NCBI GenBank assembly: GCA_910585405.1 | Contig: CAJUDO010000015.1 | Coordinates: forward strand, 1 to 64,000 | From: an uncultured Peptococcaceae bacterium | Lineage (GTDB): Bacteria; Bacillota; Peptococcia; Peptococcales; Peptococcaceae | DNA: 64,000 nt | Reading direction: 5' to 3' | Part shown: one piece after another, positions 55,056 to 64,000 of the stretch | Position numbering within the stretch: the stretch's first letter is position 1 | Layout of the letters: each line of letters starts with the position of its first letter | The notes under the pieces: generated by a model | Told to the model about the DNA's origin: nothing | Seen by the model: only the letters and a program-made list of their open reading frames with translations | Databases searched by the model: none | Position numbers and translations under genes: made by a program

Positions 55056-55872
55056 ATGTCAGAAGATACTTATCCAGGGTTTAACAAAATGATCAAAGAA
55101 TTTGAAGATCTGTTTATTTGGTGGTGGATGGATGGAAGTCCTAAGAAAGAGTACAAAAACATCTATCAAACGGGAAGTTTTATTGCCAAACTGAACGCAG
55201 AATATTTTCCCAAAATAACCTTCACCCGTAGCTATGATGTGAACTATTCCGGCTTTTTGCTGCGAAATAAAACAACTGTGGAGGAAGATCGATTAAAGGA
55301 CTATTGTCGAAAAAATGGTTTTTCTTACTCCCTCGATTATTGGTCGAAATATGTGTCCGTTCGAATAACGGTGCCAGATTACGCAACGCTAAAAGAATCG
55401 GCGTTGATGAAAGGCGTTGATGAAAGGCGTCCATGAAATATATCAGTGGCTAGCGGCCTATATTGACTTGGCACAGAAATTTTCCGTCATACCGTTAATG
55501 AATGAAATTCAAGAATATATGACTAGTCATCATCACTACAACGCAGAAATTCATACTTGGGGGATTTTCTGTCCCGGCACATCCGATTCGGAAGGCTATA
55601 CAACTCCCAGTGGTTCTTTTGACTTCGCACAGCATGGTTATCGGAATTTGCAATCCTCTGATGAAATGATTGCCTTTATGTTAGCGTATTGTGCGCGGAT
55701 TAGATGGAAAAGTTATCCTTCTCAGCTAAACCTCTATGGTATTCGTTGGCACTATTACGACAATCCCGATATGAGCCAAGGTATTTCTGTCTTACCAACA
55801 TACTATGCGTATGATCCGTTGACATATCAAGCCGTTTCGAACCAACCACCGCTCAAAGATTTTTTTGATTGA
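55056..55872 (+). pseudogene. Gene split by a 13-bp tandem duplication (unknown function)
   Basis: Two frames, 55056-55436 and 55417-55872, become a single reading frame of about 267 codons if one copy of TTGATGAAAGGCG (55404-55416 and 55417-55429) is removed: the join reads SALMKGVHEIYQWLAA. I do not recognise the protein; it is rich in Trp and Tyr (FIWWWMDGSP, WHYYDN), without signal or membrane helices. The duplication is exact and so recent, a sequencing error, or a reversible switch. AAAGGAG lies before the first ATG, rather far from it. A terminator follows at 55898-55936. Confidence 0.7.
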
Positions 55873-55897
55873 CCGAAAAAACAACTTACGCTCTATG

Positions 55898-55936
55898 CCC
55901 CCTTTACCGGACCAGCCTCCAACAAAGGGGGTTTTT
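55898..55936 (+). terminator. Terminator after the split gene
   Basis: CCCCCTTT (55898-55905) with AAAGGGGG (55924-55931), then TTTTT. Confidence 0.75.
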
Positions 55937-56198
55937 GCATGAAATAGGATTTTACTTTGCAATATTTTGATGCTCCATAGCGGATATCTGAAACAACATT
56001 GTTTCCTTGCTCTTTATTTCTACGTTTACCAACCCTTGCTTCGTTCCTTTATTGACAAAGAATCTATTTCACTTTATAATTTTTAAATAAATACTTTTTG
56101 ATTGTACTATTTCTCTGTTTCCTTTTTGTTTCGGGAATAGTCCTGTCATATATATTAAATATGCACCAAAAATTTCGATATAAGGAGTTCTGACTAAT
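55937..56198. other. Intergenic region upstream of trpS
   Basis: AT-rich. I looked for a tryptophan T-box and found no terminator/antiterminator pair or GGTGG-type element; presumably only a promoter is here. Confidence 0.5.
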
Positions 56199-57191
56199 AT
56201 GGAACAAGCAAAAAAACGCATTTTGACTGGGGACCGCCCCACCGGTAAATTGCATATCGGCCATTATGTAGGCAGTTTACAAAACCGTGTAAAATTACAG
56301 GATGAATACGAGAGCTTCATTCTCATCGCCGATATTCAAGCTCTGACCACACATTTTGAACGGCCCCAATTAATCCATGACAGCATTTATGAAGTGGCAA
56401 TGGATAATCTCTCTGTGGGATTGGACCCCAACAAGGTTACCTTAGTGCAGCAATCTCATGTACCGGCTATTGCCGAGTTAACACAATATTACTCCCTGCT
56501 GGTGAGCGTCAATACCTTGCGACACAATCCTACCATTAAGACAGAAGCGGCTCAATACGGCTATGATGACCTCACCTACGGTTTTTTAGGCTATCCGGTG
56601 AGCCAATCTGCCGATATCACTTTCTGCAATGCCGATCTGGTGCCAGTAGGAGAAGACCAACTGCCCCATATGGAGCTCACACGCAAATTAGTGCGCCGTT
56701 TTAATGAAATGTATGCGCCAGTATTGAAAGAACCCCAACATATATTGAGCAGCTGTTCTCGCCTGATGGGACTGGACGGCAACGCGAAAATGGGGAAAAG
56801 CTTGGGCAACGCGATTTATCTGTCTGATTCTGCAGAAGAAGTGACGCGCAAAGTGAAAACTGCCGTGACTGACCCAGCCCGCATTAAAGCCAGCGATCCA
56901 GGCCATCCGGAAGTATGTGTGGTGAATAAATACCATCAGACCTTCACCGCCAATGAATACGACGATATCTGTGATATGTGCCGCAAAGGTGCAATCGGCT
57001 GCGTGGCCTGCAAGAAAAAGCTAACGGAGAGTCTGAACAATTTACTAGACCCATTCCGTGAAAGACGGGCTTATTACGAAGCCCATCGCGATGAAGTGCG
57101 GGATATCATCAACACTGGTACCGCCAAAGCCTGTGAAATCGGCAATGAAACTGTACGCAAAGTAAAAGATGCCATGTTCCTGACTGTATAA
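56199..57191 (+). CDS. trpS: Tryptophanyl-tRNA synthetase
   Basis: A 330-residue class I synthetase that charges tRNA(Trp). The HIGH motif appears as GKLHIGHYVG and the KMSKS motif as KMGKSLGNAI, which is normal for TrpRS. Length agrees with the family. GGAG precedes the ATG. A one-gene unit with a terminator at 57223-57272; convergent with cysS. Confidence 0.97.
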   Translation: MEQAKKRILTGDRPTGKLHIGHYVGSLQNRVKLQDEYESFILIADIQALTTHFERPQLIHDSIYEVAMDNLSVGLDPNKVTLVQQSHVPAIAELTQYYSLLVSVNTLRHNPTIKTEAAQYGYDDLTYGFLGYPVSQSADITFCNADLVPVGEDQLPHMELTRKLVRRFNEMYAPVLKEPQHILSSCSRLMGLDGNAKMGKSLGNAIYLSDSAEEVTRKVKTAVTDPARIKASDPGHPEVCVVNKYHQTFTANEYDDICDMCRKGAIGCVACKKKLTESLNNLLDPFRERRAYYEAHRDEVRDIINTGTAKACEIGNETVRKVKDAMFLTV

Positions 57192-57222
57192 AAAGTTCCG
57201 CAAAAAATATGCAACTGAAAAA

Positions 57223-57272
57223 CCGCTCAGCAAATGATTGATAGATTTCTCATTCGCTGAGCGGCTTCTTTT
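57223..57272 (+). terminator. Terminator of trpS
   Basis: CCGCTCAGC-AATGA (57223 onward) pairs with TCATT-GCTGAGCGG (to 57264), then CTTCTTTTTG. Confidence 0.75.
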
Positions 57273-57331
57273 TGTACTTAAAATTATTGGAAACTCACCG
57301 CAAATTCATATTTTATAATTCACTAATTTAT

Positions 57332-58753
57332 CTATTTGCGTTTCCACGTGGTACCCTGTTTGGTATCTTCTAAAATCACGCCAATTTCGTTTAACTGATT
57401 ACGGATCTGATCTGCCATCGCGTAATTTTTCTCCTGACGCGCCTGTTTGCGCAAATCAATTAGTAATTGCATCAAAGCTTCTGTCAAGCCATCATTTTCA
57501 TCCTCTTTGGCTGCGAAATCCAAACCCATAATACTCAGCAGTGTCGTATATACCTCTGACGCTTTCTGCATTGCCTGCCGATCCAGTGTGGTTTCTTTCA
57601 GATAGGTATTGATTTCCCGTGCCATATCAAACAGTGCAGCGCTGGCCAACGCTGTGTTGAAATCATCGTTCATCGCGTCTTGGAAAGCTTCCTCCAGAGC
57701 ATTTATCTTTTGCAGCAGCTCTGCACCGGCAGCGGTATTTTCTGTCTTCGCCATCTGCAGACCACTATGAAGTCCATTGTAGCAGTTTTTCAGCCGTTCC
57801 AGCCCTTTCTGCGCTACCTGTAGCTTTTCATCATCAAAATCCAAAGGACTGCGATATTGTACCGACAGCAAATAGAAACGCACTGTTTCTGCATCGAATT
57901 TGTCCAGAATATCGCGCAGCAGGAAAAAGTTCCCCAGCGATTTGGACATTTTCTCCGAATTAATGGTAATGAATCCATTATGCAGCCAGTAATTGGCCAT
58001 CGGCTTGCCAGTGACGCATTCGGTTTGGGCAATCTCATTTTCATGGTGCGGGAAAATCAAATCCTGCCCGCCGCCGTGAATGTCAAATTGTTCGCCCAGA
58101 TATTTGCAGCTCATAGCAGAGCATTCAATATGCCAACCGGGACGCCCCTTTCCCCATGGACTGTCCCAAGCAGGTTCACCGGGCTTCGCGCTTTTCCACA
58201 ACGCAAAATCCATAGGATCTTGTTTACGGGTATCTACGTCTACACGGGCTCCTGCCTGCATATCGTCCAGATTACGCCCGGACAGCTTGCCATATTCTGC
58301 ATATTTGCGCACAGAAAAATACACATCGCCATCCAGCTCATAGCCGTAGCCAGCATTGATAATGCGCTGCACAAAATCAATGATATCCTGCATATGCTCG
58401 CTTACCTTAGGATATTTTGTGGCCGGCAGCACATTTAACGCATTCACATCTTTGAAAAACTCATCAATATAACGAGCTGCCAGCTTGATGGGATCATCTT
58501 TTTCCTCATTGGCGCGTTTGATAATTTTATCATCCACATCGGTGAAATTTTGAATATAGGTCACTTCATAGCCACAGTAGGTTAAATAGCGGCGAATGGT
58601 ATCAAACACCACAATAGGACGGGCATTGCCCAAATGAATGTAGTTATAGGTAGTGGGACCGCATACATACATTTTTACCTTACCCGGTTCCAGCGTTTTC
58701 AATTCCATCTTGCAATTGTTCAGGGTGTTATGCACCATGATCGGTTTATTCAT
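57332..58753 (-). CDS. cysS: Cysteinyl-tRNA synthetase
   Basis: A 473-residue class I synthetase. HIGH-type motif in YIHLGNARP, zinc ligands in [13 protein letters not shown] and [13 protein letters not shown] in [14 protein letters not shown]. Its ATG overlaps the end of cysE by eight bases, so it is translationally coupled and shares the cysteine T-box in front of cysE. Confidence 0.98.
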   Translation of the reverse strand: MNKPIMVHNTLNNCKMELKTLEPGKVKMYVCGPTTYNYIHLGNARPIVVFDTIRRYLTYCGYEVTYIQNFTDVDDKIIKRANEEKDDPIKLAARYIDEFFKDVNALNVLPATKYPKVSEHMQDIIDFVQRIINAGYGYELDGDVYFSVRKYAEYGKLSGRNLDDMQAGARVDVDTRKQDPMDFALWKSAKPGEPAWDSPWGKGRPGWHIECSAMSCKYLGEQFDIHGGGQDLIFPHHENEIAQTECVTGKPMANYWLHNGFITINSEKMSKSLGNFFLLRDILDKFDAETVRFYLLSVQYRSPLDFDDEKLQVAQKGLERLKNCYNGLHSGLQMAKTENTAAGAELLQKINALEEAFQDAMNDDFNTALASAALFDMAREINTYLKETTLDRQAMQKASEVYTTLLSIMGLDFAAKEDENDGLTEALMQLLIDLRKQARQEKNYAMADQIRNQLNEIGVILEDTKQGTTWKRK

Positions 58754-59426
58754 TTTTTGTTTCCTCCCAATGCTTCACTTTTGCTTCCAATTCCTTAATT
58801 TTATTTTGCATACATTCCAGTGCATCCTCTACCGGGTCGGGCAGCTTATCATGCGCCAAGTCAGCCTGATGCTTTTTCTTCAATTCGGCATCGTGCTGTA
58901 AGCTCTGTCCGTCTTTGGCTACGACTCTACCGGGAATGCCTACCACCGTACAGTTATCTGGCACCGGTTTCAGCACCACAGAACCAGCACCGATTTTTAC
59001 ATTGTTGCCTACGCGAAAAGAGCCCAAAACCTTTGCTCCGGCGCCAACCACGACATCATTACCCAAAGTAGGGTGACGTTTCCCGCTTTCCTTTCCAGTA
59101 CCGCCTAAGGTTACACCTTGATATAACGTGACATCATCGCCGATCTCCGCAGTTTCCCCGATGACGATGCCTGCGCCATGGTCAATAAACAGCCGTCTTC
59201 CCAGCTGTGCGCCGGGATGAATTTCCACCTGTGTGAAAAAACGGGCTACCTGGGAGATAAAGCGTGCCAACACAAAGTGCTTCTTTTGATACAGCTTATG
59301 GGTGATTCCTCGCTGTATCCAAATCGCATGCAAACCGGGATAATTCAGCAGCACTTCAATTTTTGTTTTTGCTGCCGGATCTCGCTCAAATACCACCTGA
59401 ATGTCCTCTTGCATTTGCTCAAACAT
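58746..59426 (-). CDS. cysE: Serine O-acetyltransferase
   Basis: A 226-residue enzyme that makes O-acetylserine from serine and acetyl-CoA, the first step of cysteine synthesis. The left-handed beta-helix repeats are clear (IHPGAQLGRRLFIDHGAGIV, GDDVTLYQGVTLGGTG, HPTLGNDVVVGAGAKVLG). The C-terminal tail is longer than in the minimal enzyme and helical. The ATG at 59426 has GGAGG six bases upstream. It lies behind a T-box riboswitch with a UGC specifier, so it is induced when tRNA(Cys) is uncharged. Confidence 0.97.
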   Translation of the reverse strand: MFEQMQEDIQVVFERDPAAKTKIEVLLNYPGLHAIWIQRGITHKLYQKKHFVLARFISQVARFFTQVEIHPGAQLGRRLFIDHGAGIVIGETAEIGDDVTLYQGVTLGGTGKESGKRHPTLGNDVVVGAGAKVLGSFRVGNNVKIGAGSVVLKPVPDNCTVVGIPGRVVAKDGQSLQHDAELKKKHQADLAHDKLPDPVEDALECMQNKIKELEAKVKHWEETKNE

Positions 59427-59474
59427 AGCAAACCTCCTCATTTATCATATTATTACATCTGTCTTTTTATCCCT

Positions 59475-59735
59475 AAAAAAACGGTCATGCATCTCCTCTA
59501 TTAGAGACGCATGACCGTGATTCCACTCTAGTTCTGTCCTCCGTGCAATACCACGGGGACACTCTGCAGCCGATAACGGGGCCAAACGGACAACTCTACC
59601 GCTGCGATGCAGCTTCAACCTGCCAACTCCCGGGCGCACTTCTCTCTGTATTTCATCAAGTTTGCTTCCAGCCAATGACAAACCCTCTCTGACACTTCCT
59701 ACAGAAATACTCTGCCCATTCTCTGTCGTTGCATA
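59475..59735 (-). promoter_or_regulatory. Cysteine T-box riboswitch of cysE-cysS
   Basis: On the minus strand a stem I region is followed by the T-box motif AGTGGAATCACGG (59515-59527), a diverged form of the usual AGGGTGGTACCGCG. The terminator is a 15-bp stem (59481-59495 with 59504-59518, one mismatch) with seven T (59475-59481). At the base of stem I, GAAGTGCGCCC places UGC (59636-59638), a cysteine codon, in the specifier loop position. Uncharged tRNA(Cys) would favour read-through into cysE-cysS. Confidence 0.9.
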
Positions 59736-59759
59736 TCAATTTTTGCAAGGCTTAGTTGT

Positions 59760-59789
59760 ATTTTATGTAATCCTACTGCAGTTTGTCAA
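59760..59789 (-). promoter_or_regulatory. Promoter of the T-box-cysE-cysS transcript
   Basis: TTGACA (59784-59789) and TAAAAT (59760-59765) on the minus strand, 18 bases apart, upstream of the T-box. Confidence 0.65.
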
Positions 59790-59898
59790 GTACAATTTGC
59801 TTTTGGATTGTATAATCTGCAAAAAATCCTTATAATTCTTTTATAGTGCTTTCATCCTAAACGTTTTCCAGAAATTTCTTCGTTATTTCTTGCAGCAT

Positions 59899-60408
59899 TT
59901 ACATAAATTTTTCATTCTGACTGCGCCGCTCTAAAAGCGCCACATTGCGCCAACGTTGCAAGGCTGTATCGTACCCTAGCTTCTGTCGCACACCCAACTC
60001 TACATAGCCGCATTTTTGAAACAACGCTAGGCTGGGCAAATTATCGTCAAAAATTAACGCTTCCAGCGTCCAAATTCCGTTGCGCTCACTTTCCTCCGCC
60101 ATGGCTTCCAATAATAGTTGTCCTACCCCTTGATGCTGATAGTCCTCATGTACATAGATGCTGACTTCTGCCACACCAGAGTACACATCTCTGGCAAAGC
60201 TGGGCGCAATCACCGCCCAACCAATTACCACACCATTTTTATTCTGTGCTACCAAACGGCTGTGTTTATGATGCGCGCCATCCCACTGGGCATAAGTAGG
60301 CACTTTCAAAGAAAACGTCGCTCTATGTCCGGCAATCCCCTGTTCATAAATCGCAGCTACAGCAGGCCAATCTTCTTCCTTCATGGCGCGAATAGAAATG
60401 TCGTTCAT
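59899..60408 (-). CDS. GNAT-family N-acetyltransferase (phosphinothricin-acetyltransferase-like)
   Basis: A 169-residue acetyl-CoA-dependent acetyltransferase. Close in form to the Pat/Bar group: IRAMKEEDWPAVAAIYEQGI, AEVSIYVHEDYQHQGVGQLL with the acetyl-CoA loop (QHQGVG), and FQKCGYVELGVRQKLG. The substrate in nature is not known; phosphinothricin or methionine sulfoximine acetylation is typical of the group. It begins four bases after the ispF stop and so belongs to the isoprenoid transcript, an accessory insertion compared with other Firmicutes. Confidence 0.88.
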   Translation of the reverse strand: MNDISIRAMKEEDWPAVAAIYEQGIAGHRATFSLKVPTYAQWDGAHHKHSRLVAQNKNGVVIGWAVIAPSFARDVYSGVAEVSIYVHEDYQHQGVGQLLLEAMAEESERNGIWTLEALIFDDNLPSLALFQKCGYVELGVRQKLGYDTALQRWRNVALLERRSQNEKFM

Positions 60409-60412
60409 TTTC

Positions 60413-60910
60413 CTACTCCTTTTCCTGCTGCAGTGCTTTTATCGTACATACTGCATAAGCTGAAATACCCAAGCCTTCCCCTGTAAAGCCCAATTTTTCT
60501 GTAGTGGTAGCCTTTATATTGATTCTGTCCTGCCCAATCTGCAATACCTCAGCGATATTGACTTCCATCTGCGGAATAAAGCCTGCTAGCTTAGGCCGCT
60601 GTGCCACCACTGTCACATCCACATTATTTACCTCATAGTTTGCTTGTTTCAACAATTCCGTCACACGCTGCAACAAAAGCATACTGCTGATTCCTGCATA
60701 TTGAGCATCATTGTCCGGGAAATGTCTGCCGATATCCCCCATTCCTGCAGCGCCCAGCATGGCATCCATCAACGCATGCACCAGCACATCTGCATCAGAA
60801 TGCCCTAAAAGCCCCTTTTCGTAGGGAATCTCTACACCGCCCAAAATCAATTTGCGTTCCTCCACCAAACGATGTACATCGTATCCAAATCCTACTCTTA
60901 TTTCGTCCAT
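60413..60910 (-). CDS. ispF: 2-C-methyl-D-erythritol 2,4-cyclodiphosphate synthase
   Basis: A 165-residue enzyme of the MEP isoprenoid pathway that closes CDP-ME 2-phosphate to the cyclodiphosphate. Zinc ligands lie in GYDVHRL and in [40 protein letters not shown] is the C-terminal signature. The ATG at 60910 has GAGG upstream; an ATG at 60925 overlaps the ispD end. It follows ispD by 11 bases. Confidence 0.96.
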   Translation of the reverse strand: MDEIRVGFGYDVHRLVEERKLILGGVEIPYEKGLLGHSDADVLVHALMDAMLGAAGMGDIGRHFPDNDAQYAGISSMLLLQRVTELLKQANYEVNNVDVTVVAQRPKLAGFIPQMEVNIAEVLQIGQDRINIKATTTEKLGFTGEGLGISAYAVCTIKALQQEKE

Positions 60911-60921
60911 AACATGTTTCC

Positions 60922-61620
60922 TCACTTTTCATTTTTTCTCATGCGTTGATAAAAAATCTCTGCTGTTTCCAGATCTTCCGGCGTCGTCAGTTTAATATTT
61001 TCATAATATGCTTCTTCCACTTTCACAGGCAAACCGTATTGTTCTGCTACAGATGCATCATCCGTGGCAATAAAGCCGTTTTCCTGCGCCTTTCGGTAGC
61101 ACTCCAAAATAGCTGCTGTGTAAAAGCACTGTGGCGTCTGCACCTGCCAAAGCTGGCTGCGCGCTGGCGTTTCTTGCACCATCCCCCAGGCATCTACCCG
61201 TTTTATCGTGTCCTTTACCGGCACACCAGCAATAACCCCACACTCTGGCGTCAGCTGGGCCAGCAGTTTTGCAATGAGTGCTTCTCTCACAAAAGGACGA
61301 GCGCCATCATGAATCAACACCCTTTCATAGACAGTCGGCAGATTCTCCAACCCGCACAGCACCGAATCCTGCCGCTCCTTGCCGCCAATAGTATATCCGA
61401 TAATTTTATCATAATGACTTCGCGGCACCAGCCTTTCCACCCATGCCATTTCGGTGTCCTTGGTGACAAGCAAAATACCGTCTATCAGCGCACTCTCCTG
61501 AAAAGCCTGCACTGTATGCTCCAGCACGGTTTTACCATACAATGTAAGAAATAATTTATTTTGTCCGGCTTGCATGCGTTTCCCCGAACCTGCTGCTAAG
61601 ATAATTGCCGCTGTCTTCAT
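60922..61620 (-). CDS. ispD: 2-C-methyl-D-erythritol 4-phosphate cytidylyltransferase
   Basis: A 232-residue enzyme that couples MEP with CTP. The nucleotide-binding [20 protein letters not shown] and [10 protein letters not shown], then [10 protein letters not shown] and TDDASVAE, are typical. The ATG at 61620 has GGAGG nine bases upstream; the longer frame beginning at 61716 is not conserved in character. First of ispD-ispF, downstream of the PIN/TRAM gene, as in many Firmicutes. Confidence 0.96.
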   Translation of the reverse strand: MKTAAIILAAGSGKRMQAGQNKLFLTLYGKTVLEHTVQAFQESALIDGILLVTKDTEMAWVERLVPRSHYDKIIGYTIGGKERQDSVLCGLENLPTVYERVLIHDGARPFVREALIAKLLAQLTPECGVIAGVPVKDTIKRVDAWGMVQETPARSQLWQVQTPQCFYTAAILECYRKAQENGFIATDDASVAEQYGLPVKVEEAYYENIKLTTPEDLETAEIFYQRMRKNEK

Positions 61621-61638
61621 GTTTCGTCCCCTCCTATA

Positions 61639-61701
61639 TGCAGAAAAAGAGTCGCTGCAGCGGCCAAAGGCGTTCTGTCCCCGCCTGAACCTTTTTCTGC
61701 A
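61639..61701. other. Hairpin between the PIN/TRAM gene and ispD
   Basis: A perfect 11-bp inverted repeat, TGCAGAAAAAG (61639-61649) with CTTTTTCTGCA (61691-61701), with inner GGCG/CGCC pairing. It may be a weak terminator or processing site between the two genes. Confidence 0.45.
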
Positions 61702-61733
61702 GCAACTCCCTCTCAATCGTGCTGTTTGCTCTT

Positions 61734-62837
61734 TTATTTTTCCAATGGTTTTCCAAAAATCATACGGCCTGCATTGGTTTGAATCACGCTGGTCACTTCC
61801 ACTTCAATGGTTTTCCCAATGTATCGGCGACCATTTTCCACTACAATCATAGTGCCGTCATCCAAATAAGCAACGCCCTGGTTATGTTCTTTCCCGTCCT
61901 TCATGACGGTCACGATCATTTTTTCCCCAGGCAATACGACAGGTTTGATAGCGTTAGCCAGCTCATTTATATTTAACACCACAACACCTTGTAGAGTCGC
62001 CACTTTATTCAGATTATAATCGTTGGTTACCACACAGCCATACAATTCCTGAGCCAACCGTACCAATTTATCATCCACTTCTGCAATATCATCGTAATCT
62101 CGATTGGAGATTTCAACTTCAATATCCAGCTCGCTGCGAATGATATTCAGCATGTCCAGACCCCGACGACCCTTTGCCCGTTTCAGCGCATCGGATGAGT
62201 CAGCAATGTGCCGTAGTTCTTCCAGTACAAAGTTAGGAATTACAATAGGGCCTTCCACAAACCCTGTTTTGCAAATATCTGCAATTCTTCCATCAATAAT
62301 AACGCTTGTATCCAGAACCTTCGGCATGTTGCAATACCCTGCTGCCCTCGTCTTGCCTTTGACTCGAAACCGGTTACCATCTTTCCCTAGCCCCCCAAAA
62401 AAGGCTACCAAGTCTTCCCGTTTGCGCACTCCCAAGCTTACGCCTAAGTAGCCAAACACCAGACACATCACCAACGGCATATATGGCCCGATGATGGGTA
62501 AAAAGGACAGGGCATAGCCAATAAAAAATGCTACTATGAGTCCGATAATTAAACCAATTGCGCCACTCAGTAAATCCTGAGTAGACATTTTTTGTAGTTT
62601 TCCTTCCATCCACTTTGTAATGGTGATCATGCGATCCAGCAACGGTGTTGCAATCAGCCAGAAAATGATTGCCACCGCAGCGGCCAACACAACTTCTAAG
62701 ACTAAAATGCTCTGCGCAGACCAGCCAAACTGCATCCTAAGGGGCACAGCCAATAACGGTGCCGCATAAACCACAATCGCCATCCCAATCAAAGCAAAAA
62801 AGATTTGTACAATTCGTTTTAACACATTATATTTCAT
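61734..62837 (-). CDS. PIN/TRAM domain membrane-associated nuclease-like protein (YacL type)
   Basis: A 367-residue protein: four membrane helices in the first about 140 residues, a PIN domain (VLDTSVIIDGRIADICKTGF with the acidic cluster, RRGLDMLNIIRSELDIEV, VVTNDYNLNK) and a C-terminal TRAM domain (GRRYIGKTIEVEVTSVIQTN). PIN domains are metal-dependent ribonucleases; the role of YacL is unknown. Position between disA and ispD is the conserved one in Firmicutes. Confidence 0.93.
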   Translation of the reverse strand: MKYNVLKRIVQIFFALIGMAIVVYAAPLLAVPLRMQFGWSAQSILVLEVVLAAAVAIIFWLIATPLLDRMITITKWMEGKLQKMSTQDLLSGAIGLIIGLIVAFFIGYALSFLPIIGPYMPLVMCLVFGYLGVSLGVRKREDLVAFFGGLGKDGNRFRVKGKTRAAGYCNMPKVLDTSVIIDGRIADICKTGFVEGPIVIPNFVLEELRHIADSSDALKRAKGRRGLDMLNIIRSELDIEVEISNRDYDDIAEVDDKLVRLAQELYGCVVTNDYNLNKVATLQGVVVLNINELANAIKPVVLPGEKMIVTVMKDGKEHNQGVAYLDDGTMIVVENGRRYIGKTIEVEVTSVIQTNAGRMIFGKPLEK

Positions 62838-62911
62838 TTTTTCGCCTCCTTTCTTATTTTTATTCTACAAAACAAACTTTAAGAAATCCTAACAAAATAA
62901 TAGAAATTTTG

Positions 62912-63991
62912 TTAAATCCAATGGAATTCAGAATAAATTTGATCCCGCATTCTTTTCAGTCCGTCTTTAATTGTTTTCGCCCTTGCTTCGCCAATTCCTT
63001 CCACTTCGTCTAAATCTTCTACGGAAGCCTGCTGAATTTTTGCAAAGGAGCCAAAATATTTAACCATATTTTGTATTACACCAAAAGGCAACCGAGGAAT
63101 GCGGCTTAACAAACGATATCCCCGTGTTACCAAAATTGTATCTTGATTTTTGCCGATTTCATAACCCATTTCCCGGGCAAAGATTTCCAAGTGCAGCAAA
63201 TCCTCCGAGCGCAGATTACGCAGACGTTGTAAGATGTCGTTAACACTCTTCTGTCCACCCCAGTTTTCATAATCCATAATCGTACGTTCTTCATCCCGTG
63301 CTACATTGGAAATCAGTTCCTCTACCTGCATTTGAATTAGGCGTCCCTCGGTTCCCAGCTCACTGATATACTTGCTCAACTCTTCTTCCACACGGGCAAA
63401 CATTTCCGCCCGCTGTAAAACCTTAGCCACGTCGTTGATAGATACCATACCGTCATATTCCAACACACTGAGGCTGTTTAGCGCCTTATCCAAGACTGTT
63501 TTATATTTATCCAACGTCTGCACTGCCTGATTGGCCAATCCCACCAGCACATTGCTTTCTTTCACATAATACTTGATATCGCCCTTAAACAGCGTAATCA
63601 CGTTCCGGCGCTGAGAAATACATACCACCAGCACATCCAGCTGCCGCGCTACCTTTTCCGAAGTACGGTGCCGAATTCCCGTTTCTGAAGACGGCACGCT
63701 GGGATCAGGATTCAAATGTGCATTGGCGCGCAAAATCCGCGTAGCATCTTTGTTCAAAATAATCGCGCCATCCATCTTGGCCAATTCATACAAACTAGCT
63801 GGAGAATAAGGGCAATCAATTACAAAACCGCCAGTTACCAAATCATTGATAGCAGGATCATCTGTCAGTACAATCAGCCCACCGGTTTTTGCCCGCAACA
63901 CATTATCAAGCCCCTCACGCAAAGGTGTGCCAGGCGCAGTTTGTTTTAATAACGTAATCAGTTCATTCTTTTTTCCACCAACTCTTTCCAT
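62912..63991 (-). CDS. disA: DNA-integrity-scanning protein, diadenylate cyclase DisA
   Basis: A 359-residue protein that makes c-di-AMP from two ATP and slows at branched DNA. The diadenylate cyclase domain has the DGA motif (74-76) and RHRT (107-110, in GIRHRTSEKVAR), followed by a long helical spine and a C-terminal helix-hairpin-helix (VEDLDEVEGIGEARAKTIKD). The gene is complete: ATG at 63991. The TAA immediately before it (63992-63994) may be the stop of radA, which usually precedes disA. Conserved neighbour of the PIN/TRAM gene. Confidence 0.97.
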   Translation of the reverse strand: MERVGGKKNELITLLKQTAPGTPLREGLDNVLRAKTGGLIVLTDDPAINDLVTGGFVIDCPYSPASLYELAKMDGAIILNKDATRILRANAHLNPDPSVPSSETGIRHRTSEKVARQLDVLVVCISQRRNVITLFKGDIKYYVKESNVLVGLANQAVQTLDKYKTVLDKALNSLSVLEYDGMVSINDVAKVLQRAEMFARVEEELSKYISELGTEGRLIQMQVEELISNVARDEERTIMDYENWGGQKSVNDILQRLRNLRSEDLLHLEIFAREMGYEIGKNQDTILVTRGYRLLSRIPRLPFGVIQNMVKYFGSFAKIQQASVEDLDEVEGIGEARAKTIKDGLKRMRDQIYSEFHWI

Positions 63992-64000
63992 TTACGCACC

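Noticed and set aside
55937..56198. Tryptophan T-box before trpS
   Set aside because: No T-box motif or terminator/antiterminator pair could be found.
57341..57356. CCACGTGG in the cysS coding end, similar to parS
   Set aside because: Only the core matches; the flanks do not fit TGTTNCACGTGAAACA, and it is within coding sequence.
1..64000. CRISPR arrays, prophage or complete insertion sequences
   Set aside because: No regularly spaced repeats, no phage structural genes and no transposase were seen.

Overview
The window looks like an origin-proximal stretch of chromosome from a strictly anaerobic, endospore-forming member of the Bacillota. Evidence: two sporulation sigma factors (SigK-type at 12199-12876, SigG-type at 18151-18927), a cysteine T-box, a PyrR-type leader before carAB, a disA-PIN/TRAM-ispD-ispF-cysE-cysS block as in Bacilli and Clostridia, and oxygen-defence and hydrogen genes (reverse rubrerythrin, a three-rubredoxin protein, an exported [FeFe]-hydrogenase). 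Two parS-like sites (11609-11624, 54027-54042) and a cluster of four DnaA boxes (51702-51799) suggest a position near the replication origin. I cannot choose between Clostridia and Negativicutes: there are no LPS or outer-membrane assembly genes, and although an RND pump with a TolC-like protein is present, such operons also occur in monoderm clostridia.

Layout. 1-8.3 kb: DUF711/ACT pair, DUF4180, an AEC transporter, TatA, and carAB behind a pyr attenuator. 8.3-12.9 kb: RNase H, endonuclease III, YibE/F, RNase P RNA, then about 650 gene-less bases holding a parS site, several strong hairpins and the second copy of a palindromic repeat, then sigK. 13-22.5 kb: an AraC/GyrI regulator with a decayed partner gene, rubredoxin-type proteins, PepF, sigG, a PadR/DUF2812 module with a decayed paralogue between its genes, and a LysR regulator. 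22.7-27.7 kb: [FeFe]-hydrogenase / ferredoxin / NrfD operon, a CadC-like ArsR repressor and a nitroreductase. 28-34 kb: tRNA-related functions (prolyl-tRNA editing-type deacylase, SpoU methylase, CCA-adding enzyme, tRNA-Gly) plus a phosphoribosyltransferase-like protein and a Mbeg1-like hydrolase.

34-44.2 kb is an efflux region: MATE pump with a MarR regulator, then an adaptor-RND-TolC operon divergent from its likely two-component system. 44.2-48.5 kb is a LysR-controlled catabolic cluster (iron-sulfur-type flavoprotein, SLC13-like carrier, amidohydrolase-fold protein lacking the usual metal ligands). 49-51.5 kb is a polar amino-acid ABC transporter with the DnaA-box cluster upstream. 51.8-54.8 kb: comF, and a radical SAM / TIGR03915 pair with a parS site between them. 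55-64 kb: a gene split by a 13-bp tandem duplication, trpS, and the cysE-cysS / ispDF / PIN-TRAM / disA block.

The strongest leads are the parS and DnaA-box signals, the paired palindromic repeats and structured intergenic region around 11.6-12.2 kb, the Tat-exported hydrogenase whose ferredoxin subunit has no signal of its own, the triple-rubredoxin protein, the catabolic cluster with the metal-ligand-deficient amidohydrolase, and two or three genes caught in the act of decay.
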